A stretch of 64,000 bases of DNA, from assembly GCA_035063765.1 (NCBI GenBank), contig JAPSFT010000007.1, forward strand, positions 186,001 to 250,000, given 5' to 3'. The notes beneath the pieces were generated by a model. It was not told the DNA's origin. It saw only the letters and a program-made list of their open reading frames with translations, and ran no database searches. Shown one piece after another: positions 58,237-64,000 of this stretch. Origin of the DNA: Deltaproteobacteria bacterium (GTDB lineage: Bacteria > Myxococcota_A > UBA9160 > PR03). A program made the translations under genes and the position numbers. Every line of letters begins with the position of its first letter. Position 1 is the first letter of the stretch.

Positions 58237-59910
58237 ATGGGGTGGTGGCGGCGGACCCTTGCGATCGCGATCGGGCTGGCGCTGGCAGCCGCGTCCGCGC
58301 CCGCGAGCGGCGCGCCCGACGACCCGCCGCGCGGCGAGACGGCCGCGCACATCGAGGCCCTGGTCTCCGCCGGCTCGCTCGTCGACCTGCGCTGGCCGGA
58401 CTTCTCCGACTCCCGGAAGGCCCTGATCGAGCTCTACGAGCCGCGCGGCTGGCAGCCCCTCTGGCTCGAGGACGGCCGCCCCACCAGACCCGCCGCCGAC
58501 GCCACCCACGCGCTCCTCGGCGCCGACGCGCTCGGGCTCTCCGCGGCGGACACCGACGCCGTGCGGCTCGACGGCGCCCGCCAGGGCCTCGCCGCCGGTG
58601 CGGCCGCGACGCCCGACACCCTGGCCCGCTTCGACGTCGCGCTGTCGGTGGACTTCCTGCGCCACCTCTCGGATCTCCAGAGCGGGCGGGTGAACCCGAG
58701 GCAGCTCTCGTTCGGCTTCGATCCCGGCCCGAGGAGGGACGACCTGGCCGCGGCGGTCGCCCGGGCCGTTGCCGAGGATCGCGTCCCGGAGCTCGTCGCC
58801 GACGCGGCGCCGGCCTTCGCGCAGCACCGGCTCCTGGTCGATCAGCTCGCGCTCTACCGGGCCCTCGCCGCCGATACGACCGTCGGCCCGGTCGCCGTGA
58901 CGGGCAAGCTCGCGCCCGGCGCCCCCTGCCCCGCCTGCGACGGCCTGCGCGACTGGCTGATCGCGCTCGGCGACCTGCCCGCGGGCACCCCGTCGTCGCC
59001 GGTCTACGACGCCGGGCTCGTCGCGGGAGTCCAGCGCTTCCAGGCCCGCCACGGGCTCGAGCCCGACGGCGTGATCGGCCCCGCGACCGCCCGCGCCCTC
59101 GCGGTGCCCGCCGAGCACCGCGTGCGCCAGATCGTGCTCGCCCTCGAGCGGCTGCGCTGGATCCCGGCCCTGCCGCGAAGCCCCCGCGATGCCGCGGGTT
59201 CGGAGCGCGCGATCTTCGTCAACATCCCGGCCTTCGAGCTCTTCGCCTTCGACGAGCTCGGCCGCAGCAGCAGGCCGGCGCTCGCGATGCGCGTCGTGGT
59301 CGGCAAGGCCGGTACCCGCACGCCGGTCTTCACGGGCGGGCTCGACACGGTGGCCTTCGCGCCCTACTGGAACGTGCCGCGCAGCATCGTCGTGAACGAG
59401 GTCCTCCCGAAGCTGCACCGGAACCCCGGCTATCTCGCCGCCCAGGGCATGGAGATCATGGGCGGTGGCCTGGCCGAGCTCGCGAGCGGAGCGGCGCGGC
59501 TGCGCCAGCGGCCCGGCCCGAAGAACGCGCTCGGGCGGGTCAAGTTCCTGTTTCCGAACTCGCACAGCGTGTACCTGCACGACACGCCCGCGCGCGGGCT
59601 CTTCGCACGCGCGCGGCGTGACTTCAGCCACGGCTGCATCCGCGTCGAGCGTCCGGACGACCTCGCCGCCTGGGTGCTGCGCGAGCGCGCCGACTGGCCG
59701 CCCGCACGCCAGCGCGAGGCGATGGCAGGAAGGAAGGAGATCGCGGTGAAGGTCGACCCGCCGGTGCCGGTCGTGATCTTCTACACCACCGCGGTCGTGC
59801 GCCCGGTTCCGGACGGCGCCGGCGGCCTGCGCGCCCAGATCGAGTTCTACGACGACGTGTACGGGTACGACGCGAAGCTCGAGCGCGTGCTGGCCGCCGG
59901 CCCGCGTTAG
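58237..59910 (+). CDS. L,D-transpeptidase (YcbB/LdtD-like)
   Basis: 557 residues: signal peptide 1-25 (ending PASGA), an N-terminal scaffold domain, a peptidoglycan-binding motif (VQRFQARHGLEPDGVIGPAT near 265-285) and a YkuD catalytic domain with VYLHDTPARGLFAR and SHGCIRVE (His465, Cys467). It crosslinks meso-diaminopimelate residues (3-3 links) or attaches proteins to peptidoglycan in the periplasm. It is convergent with another catalytic-fold gene, sharing 4 nt. Confidence 0.95.
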   Translation: MGWWRRTLAIAIGLALAAASAPASGAPDDPPRGETAAHIEALVSAGSLVDLRWPDFSDSRKALIELYEPRGWQPLWLEDGRPTRPAADATHALLGADALGLSAADTDAVRLDGARQGLAAGAAATPDTLARFDVALSVDFLRHLSDLQSGRVNPRQLSFGFDPGPRRDDLAAAVARAVAEDRVPELVADAAPAFAQHRLLVDQLALYRALAADTTVGPVAVTGKLAPGAPCPACDGLRDWLIALGDLPAGTPSSPVYDAGLVAGVQRFQARHGLEPDGVIGPATARALAVPAEHRVRQIVLALERLRWIPALPRSPRDAAGSERAIFVNIPAFELFAFDELGRSSRPALAMRVVVGKAGTRTPVFTGGLDTVAFAPYWNVPRSIVVNEVLPKLHRNPGYLAAQGMEIMGGGLAELASGAARLRQRPGPKNALGRVKFLFPNSHSVYLHDTPARGLFARARRDFSHGCIRVERPDDLAAWVLRERADWPPARQREAMAGRKEIAVKVDPPVPVVIFYTTAVVRPVPDGAGGLRAQIEFYDDVYGYDAKLERVLAAGPR

Positions 59911-60584
59911 CGCTGGGCGACGGTCGCCGGCTCTTCCCCGCGGCCCGCGAACAACACGCTGCCGCCGCGGATGCGCTCGATCAGGCGGGGCGCCACGTCG
60001 GGCGCGAGCGCCGGGCAGCCGAAGCTCCGCCCGACCCAACCGCCGCTGCGGGCGCGGAACGCGGCGCTCACGTAGTCGGCCGGGTGGATCACGATGCGGC
60101 GCTCGCGCGCGCGGTCGTTGACGCCGGGGTCGAGGCCGTCGAGCTCGAGCGACAGGCCGTGCTGGCCGGTGTAGGTATCGCCGGTCAGGAAGGTGCCGAG
60201 GCTCGTGCGATGGCTCGACGGCTGGTTGCCGAAGCGGACGGCGCGCGCGGGGTCGCGCTCGTCGCCCGAGCCGCGCCCGTGGGCCACGTACTCGTGGGCC
60301 AGCACGCGTCGGGTCTCGGGATCCACCACCCACAGGCGCCGCCGCGAGGACGGCAGCGAGTAGTCGATCACGGTGAGGACGGGGTTCGCGACCTGCCCGT
60401 TCGCGAGGACGCGGCGATAGGCGGCGAGCGCGCGCTCGAGCAGCTCCGCGCGTGGCAGCACGGCCGCAGCCGAGGCCCGGCCGGCGGCGTGTGCAGGCAC
60501 CGTCGCGAGCGTGGCGAGCCCGACGGCGAGCGCGAGGAGCCGCAGCGAAGCGTGGCCCGGCCGGCGGCGCGGCATCCGCTCCAT
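59907..60584 (-). CDS. Murein L,D-transpeptidase catalytic domain family protein
   Basis: 225 residues. Signal peptide 1-34 (ending VPAHAAG). The domain matches the PF13645-type YkuD relative: VIDYSLPSSRRRLWVVD, HGRGSGDERDPARAV, HPADYVSA and SFGCPALAP with the catalytic Cys. These proteins are thought to be transpeptidases or hydrolases of peptidoglycan but are less studied. Lies 3'-to-3' with the LdtD-like gene. Upstream 347 nt contain a REP arm. Confidence 0.88.
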   Translation of the reverse strand: MERMPRRRPGHASLRLLALAVGLATLATVPAHAAGRASAAAVLPRAELLERALAAYRRVLANGQVANPVLTVIDYSLPSSRRRLWVVDPETRRVLAHEYVAHGRGSGDERDPARAVRFGNQPSSHRTSLGTFLTGDTYTGQHGLSLELDGLDPGVNDRARERRIVIHPADYVSAAFRARSGGWVGRSFGCPALAPDVAPRLIERIRGGSVLFAGRGEEPATVAQR

Positions 60585-60931
60585 GGCTTTCCCCCTGCGC
60601 CTTCATCGGTTCGTGGCCGCGGCGGGTGAACCGGTGATGCGCCGGGGACCCTAGCCGAGGACGTGGTCCCGCTCCCCCCTGTGGGGGCCCGCGCGAGCGG
60701 GTGCCGTCACGTCGGTGCAATCCCCGGAGCGCGCGGGCCGTGCGCGGCGGGGACAGTCCCGGCGATTCGGCGATTCTCGGGGATCTGGCGGACAGGGGCC
60801 GGCGCAGGGCTGTTCTCGTAATGGTGGTCGGGGTGGCAGCGATTCCGGCGAGCACCGGAAGGAGTGCCGCGGGCGCTGCCGGCGCTGCCCTCGTCTAAAG
60901 CCCCCGCAGTCGCGGCCCGATAGGGGCGGAC
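60585..60931. other. 347-nt gap with one REP arm
   Basis: Holds a single REP arm (60749-60776) and no gene I trust; a 65-codon frame across it (60701-60898) is only the REP sequence read through. It contains the promoters of the two flanking divergent genes, none of which is clear. Confidence 0.6.
60749..60776 (+). repeat. REP arm, second copy
   Basis: Begins GGGGACAGTCCCGGCGATTC; differs from the arm at 29375 at two positions. No inverted partner was found nearby, so it is a solo arm. Confidence 0.8.
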
Positions 60932-61669
60932 ATGCGCCTCCCGCCGCTCGCGCTCGCGCTCCTGCTCGCGATCGCTTCGCCGCCGCTCTTCGCCGCTGCG
61001 GCGCGGGCCGGCGAGCTGATCCGCTACCGCACGCCCGACGGCTCGATCGGCTTCGTCGACGACGAGAGGCGCCTGCCGGCGGGCGCCGAGGTGCTGTCTC
61101 GTACGCCGCTCGAGCCACCGGCGCCGCGGCCCGCAGCGGCCGCGTCCATCGCGCCCGCAGCGCCCCCCGAGGAGGCACCGCCCGCGACGGCACCTCCGGC
61201 CGACAGGACCCCAGCGGGAGGCGCCGGCCACGTGCCGCCGGCCACGGAGACGCCCGCGCCTGCCGCCGACGCCTCGAGCGCCAACCCCGGCTGCGACGCG
61301 ATCGTGAGCCCACTCGACAAGGTGCGCTGCCGCAGCGCGCACGAGCGGCGCTGCAGCCACTACGGTCTCGCTGCCGGCTGCCCGCTCGAGCAACTCGCCG
61401 CCGCCGCGGACTGGTGTGCGCGCGGCGCCGCCCTACGCGAGGAGATCGCAGGCCTCGACGACGAGTGGGAAGCGGCCCGGGAGAGCCTCGAGCAGTGCCG
61501 CCAGCACGGAGGCGTGCGCCCGGACTGCGAGACCGACGAGCTCGACGAAGCCGAGGCGGCGCGGCGCACCGGCGAGCGCCGCGTCGAGGCCCTCGAAGAG
61601 CAGTGTCACGCCGAAGGCTGCCTGCCGGGCTGGGTCCGCGAGGGCTGCGAGTCCGACCCCACCAGCTGA
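60932..61669 (+). CDS. Exported Cys-rich protein with DUF4124-like N-terminus
   Basis: 245 residues. Signal peptide 1-26 (ending AARAG). A short DUF4124-like motif (LIRYRTPDGSIGFVDDE) follows, then a Pro/Ala/Thr-rich linker (about 60-115) and a C-terminal part with 10 Cys. An even number of Cys suggests disulfides outside the cytoplasm. Cys-rich helices include ESLEQCRQHGG and ALEEQCHAEGC. No function is known; possibly an envelope assembly factor. Confidence 0.78.
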   Translation: MRLPPLALALLLAIASPPLFAAAARAGELIRYRTPDGSIGFVDDERRLPAGAEVLSRTPLEPPAPRPAAAASIAPAAPPEEAPPATAPPADRTPAGGAGHVPPATETPAPAADASSANPGCDAIVSPLDKVRCRSAHERRCSHYGLAAGCPLEQLAAAADWCARGAALREEIAGLDDEWEAARESLEQCRQHGGVRPDCETDELDEAEAARRTGERRVEALEEQCHAEGCLPGWVREGCESDPTS

Positions 61670-61748
61670 CCGCACGCGCAAGCCCGGGAACGGCGCGAGC
61701 CCCGGGGACGTGGCCTGCATCTTTTGCGTAGCGGCCGGTGGCCCCTGC

Positions 61749-62696
61749 TCATTCGGGGTCCGCCACCACGATCGGCGCGGTCGGGGACGGGACCCGTACG
61801 CGCGGCTCGTGGGCGTCGGGCGCCGTCACGAAGGCGAGGACGCCGGCGGCGGTGAGCGCCAGGCCCGCCCACTCACGCGGGCCCGCGACCTCGCCGAGCA
61901 GCAGGAAGCTCGCGCCGAGCGAGAGCAGCGGGATCGAGGGCACCACGATCGAAGTGGCTCGCGCGAGGTCGAGTCGCGCGATCGTGGCGTACCAGAGCAG
62001 GGTGCCGACGAACGAGAGCACGATCCCCTGGAGCGCGAGGACCGGCACGAGGCGCGCGAGCGCGTCGCCGACCGGGAGCCGCGCGACGCCGCCGCTCACG
62101 GCCCAGACCGCGGCCAGGATCACGCCCCCGAACAGGTAGCGGGCACCGGTCAGGTTGAGGGGCGCCACGTCGCCGAGTCCACGCAGCACGATCAGGTGCG
62201 AGAGCTGCCAGCCGAGCGGCGTCGCGAGCAGGAGGGTGACCCCGAGCCAGCCGTCGCCGCCCGCCGGGCTCAGCGCGAGCGCGATCCCGGCCAGGATCAC
62301 AGCGACGGCCCCGATCCGCCGGGGCGTCAGCGGGTGGCCGAGTGCGACGCGCGCGAGGAGCAACGAGTAGACGGGCTCGATCTGGAGGCACAGTGCGGTC
62401 AGGATCGCGCTCGTGCGCCGCGCACCCTCGTAGAAGAGGAGGAAGGTGACGGCGGTGCCGAGCGCGCCGATCGCGAGCAGGTACGGGAGCCGCGCGCGTG
62501 CGAACAGGCGCCCGAGCTCGCCACGCGCGGCGAGCAGCACGAGTGCGGCCAGACCGGCGAAGACGCTGGTGGCGGCGGCCACGAAGAGGCCGTCGGCGGC
62601 GCCCGTCGTGAGCTTCGCGACGGCGGGCACGAACGCGCCGTTCAGCGCGCACAGGGCCGCGAACACGAGCCCCGCGCGTTCCTGGGGACGCCCCAA
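61749..62696 (-). CDS. EamA-family (DMT) transporter
   Basis: 315 residues from TTG 62696, six bases after GGGAGGAG; ATG 62774 would add 26 charged residues and overlap xth. Ten membrane helices in two EamA repeats (first about 12-150, second 160-305). The family exports amino acids or other metabolites, or takes up nucleotide sugars; substrate unknown. It is divergent from xth across about 76 nt. Confidence 0.88.
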   Translation of the reverse strand: MGRPQERAGLVFAALCALNGAFVPAVAKLTTGAADGLFVAAATSVFAGLAALVLLAARGELGRLFARARLPYLLAIGALGTAVTFLLFYEGARRTSAILTALCLQIEPVYSLLLARVALGHPLTPRRIGAVAVILAGIALALSPAGGDGWLGVTLLLATPLGWQLSHLIVLRGLGDVAPLNLTGARYLFGGVILAAVWAVSGGVARLPVGDALARLVPVLALQGIVLSFVGTLLWYATIARLDLARATSIVVPSIPLLSLGASFLLLGEVAGPREWAGLALTAAGVLAFVTAPDAHEPRVRVPSPTAPIVVADPE

Positions 62697-62760
62697 CGAG
62701 CTCTCCTCCCGATGACCTTCGCTCGCCTTCGGCTCGCTGCGCGTCGGCCTCCGTGCAGGG

Positions 62761-62766
62761 TAGAGT
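62761..62766 (+). promoter_or_regulatory. Putative -10 hexamer for leaderless transcription of xth
   Basis: TAGAGT is 6 nt before the xth ATG, and no Shine-Dalgarno is present. Confidence 0.45.
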
Positions 62767-62772
62767 CCCGCC

Positions 62773-63546
62773 ATGCGGATCGCGACCTGGAACGTCAACG
62801 GCGTGCGGGCGCGCCTCGACTTCCTGCTCCAGTGGCTGGCCGAGCGCCAGCCGGACGTGGTCGGCCTCCAGGAGCTGAAGGTTCCCGACGAGCAGTTCCC
62901 GTGGGCCGAGATCGAGAAGGCCGGCTATCACGCGGCGGTCCACGGACAGAAGAGCTGGAACGGCGTCGCGGTGCTGGCGCGCGAGCCGCTCGAGATGGTG
63001 CAGCGCGGTCTGCCCGGCCAGGAGGAGGCGGGGGCGCGCCTGCTCACGGCGCGCGCCGGTGGCCTGCTCTTCACGAGCGTCTACTGCCCGAACGGCAAGC
63101 ACACGGGCCACGACGACTTCCCGCGCAAGCTCGCCTGGTACGACGCGCTCGCGGAGCACCTGGCGCGCAGCCATGCGCCGGGCACCGCCGCGGTCGTGGG
63201 CGGAGACTTCAACGTCTGCCCGGCCGGCATCGACTCGTGGAACGAGGCGGCCCTGCGCGGAGCCATCTTCCACACCGACGAGGAGCGCGCGCGCTTCCGC
63301 CGGCTGGTCGGGGCGGGCTGGGTCGACCTGTTCCGGGCCCGCCATCCCGATCTGCAGGCCTTCTCGTGGTGGGACTACCGGGGCGGCGCCTTCCACCGCC
63401 GCCAGGGGCTTCGCATCGACTGCCTGCTCGCGACCGGCCCGGTGGCGCTGCGGGTGCGCGCGGTCGAGATCGACCGGGACTGGCGCAAGAAGCGCGGCGA
63501 GCTCACGCCGAGCGACCACGCTCCGGTCTGGGCCGACCTGGACTGA
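62773..63546 (+). CDS. xth: Exodeoxyribonuclease III
   Basis: 257 residues, typical XthA length. Motifs: MRIATWNVNGVRARL, GLQELKVPDEQF with the metal Glu, VYCPNGK, VGGDFNVCPAGIDSW and the C-terminal LTPSDHAPVWADLD. It removes 3' blocks and cleaves at abasic sites in base-excision repair. Its end is overlapped by 44 nt by the putative transposase frame on the other strand. Confidence 0.96.
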   Translation: MRIATWNVNGVRARLDFLLQWLAERQPDVVGLQELKVPDEQFPWAEIEKAGYHAAVHGQKSWNGVAVLAREPLEMVQRGLPGQEEAGARLLTARAGGLLFTSVYCPNGKHTGHDDFPRKLAWYDALAEHLARSHAPGTAAVVGGDFNVCPAGIDSWNEAALRGAIFHTDEERARFRRLVGAGWVDLFRARHPDLQAFSWWDYRGGAFHRRQGLRIDCLLATGPVALRVRAVEIDRDWRKKRGELTPSDHAPVWADLD

Positions 63547-64000
63547 GGCGGGGACAGTCCCGGCGATCCGGCGATTCGCCCCAGGCCGAACGGAGCGCAC
63601 GAGCGATCGGCTCCGGGGACTCCGCGAGCTGCGCGCCCAGCCTCGTTCCCCGCGCGGCCGCCCGCTCCGAGATCTCCAATGCGTGCGCGATGGCGTGATT
63701 CGAGAGCCCGAGCCGGGTGGAGGCGAGGTGGCAGACGAGCGCGCGACCCCGTACCGCGGCGTGCCGTTTGGAAGGACCCCGGAGCTCGTCGGCCGCAATT
63801 CCGGCCAGCGACGCGACGAGTCCTCGGACCCGATCGAGCTCTCCCGGAGAACCGGGAGGTTCGTCGGCTCGCCGGGCCATCTGCGCGAGCTCGAGGAGCT
63901 CGCCGGGATCGAGGGTCGCGGCCGGAGCAGCATCGGCGGGAAGCGGCTCCGGCTCCGCCGTCATCCAGCTCTGGAGCTGCCGGCGCGCCTCCGTGCGGGT
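63503..64000 (-). CDS. C-terminal part of a probable REP-associated tyrosine transposase with DnaA-like domain (cut by window end)
   Basis: The frame is open to the right edge, so the N-terminal Y1 transposase domain would lie outside. The visible 165 residues end in a helix-turn-helix segment (63635-63835) resembling the DnaA C-terminal domain: ELRGPSKRHAAVRGRALVCH, then STRLGLSNHAIAHALEIS. RAYTs of deltaproteobacterial type often carry such a tail. A REP arm (63550-63577) lies inside its 3' end, and matching arms are elsewhere. The assignment is inference; an unrelated DnaA-like protein is possible. Confidence 0.55.
   Translation of the reverse strand, partial: TRTEARRQLQSWMTAEPEPLPADAAPAATLDPGELLELAQMARRADEPPGSPGELDRVRGLVASLAGIAADELRGPSKRHAAVRGRALVCHLASTRLGLSNHAIAHALEISERAAARGTRLGAQLAESPEPIARALRSAWGESPDRRDCPRLSPGRPRPERGRSA
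63550..63577 (+). repeat. REP arm, third copy, at the transposase end
   Basis: Begins GGGGACAGTCCCGGCGATCC. It lies just after the xth stop and inside the 3' codons of the transposase-like frame. REP arms flanking RAYT genes are typical. Confidence 0.8.

Noticed and set aside
60701-60898. 65-residue frame in the gap before the Cys-rich gene
   Set aside because: It reads through a REP arm and has no ribosome-binding site or homology.
1-64000. CRISPR arrays, tRNA, rRNA, prophage or replication origin
   Set aside because: No spaced direct repeats with cas genes, no tRNA-like cloverleaf or T-loop consensus, no phage structural genes and no DnaA box cluster were seen by eye.

Overview
Kind of organism. 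The window is very GC-rich DNA (by eye well above 70%), with G or C in nearly every third codon position, many GTG and some TTG starts, and dense packing with 1-4 nt stop/start overlaps. The gene content fits a Gram-negative, didermic, aerobic, lipid-active deltaproteobacterial-type lineage (Myxococcota or Binatota-like). The clues are six proteins with PEP-CTERM sorting tails, an exosortase-associated N-acyltransferase, MMPL/RND export with a LolA-like partner, a wax ester synthase, enoyl-CoA hydratases, an LLM (F420-type) oxidoreductase and REP elements with a REP-associated transposase. The lineage is inferred from gene content; no rRNA or tRNA gene was seen.

Layout. 1-1.5 kb: the end of a histidine kinase and a LolA-like protein. 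1.6-6.9 kb: asparagine synthase, MMPL exporter and N-acyl amino acid synthase, a tight set that may make and export an acylated amino acid or amide lipid. 6.9-10.3 kb: a response regulator/kinase, then a diiron ferritin-like gene with its TetR regulator and a 14-bp palindromic operator. 10.3-14.4 kb: a minus-strand run of creatininase, WS/DGAT, mtgA and LLM oxidoreductase. 14.6-22.2 kb: a coiled-coil protein with a PD-(D/E)XK-like core, the DUF2868/DUF3482 GTPase pair, a lipid kinase, lgt and an AI-2E-family permease. 22.2-22.4 kb: an intergenic array of inverted and direct repeats. 22.4-31.1 kb: two PEP-CTERM/enoyl-CoA hydratase pairs around ilvD, an HSL-type hydrolase and an FG-GAP protein whose end runs into a REP element. 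31.4-39.1 kb: Hsp70-like protein, a di-heme PEP-CTERM cytochrome/propeller, a ketol-acid reductoisomerase homologue with altered catalytic residues, a PEP-CTERM subtilase and two small exported proteins. 39.2-44.9 kb: acyl-CoA synthetase with a DUF2156 protein, an SDR, a bacterioferritin without the heme Met, and hflX. 45.2-51.5 kb: two PEP-CTERM proteins (one behind a textbook -24/-12 sigma-54 promoter), an ABC-F ATPase and a Tat-exported phospholipase C. 51.5-58.2 kb: an apparent biosynthetic cluster of adenylating ligase, AsnB-type amidotransferase, acyl carrier protein, NadE-like synthetase, SGNH lipoprotein and serine acetyltransferase-like protein. 58.2-64 kb: two L,D-transpeptidase-type proteins, a Cys-rich exported protein, an EamA transporter, xth, and the C-terminus of a probable REP-associated transposase.

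How it fits together. The main theme is the cell envelope: proteins sorted by exosortase (no exosortase gene lies in the window), acyl-lipid chemistry, peptidoglycan enzymes and exporters. The best candidates for undescribed biology are the 51.5-58.2 kb ligase/ACP/double-amidation cluster and the 1.6-6.9 kb AsnB-MMPL-acyltransferase operon. The reductoisomerase paralogue and the repeat/nuclease-fold protein at 14.6 kb follow. Many starts here are read from Shine-Dalgarno position, or from a TAnnnT hexamer 5-10 nt ahead of the start, which suggests leaderless transcripts.
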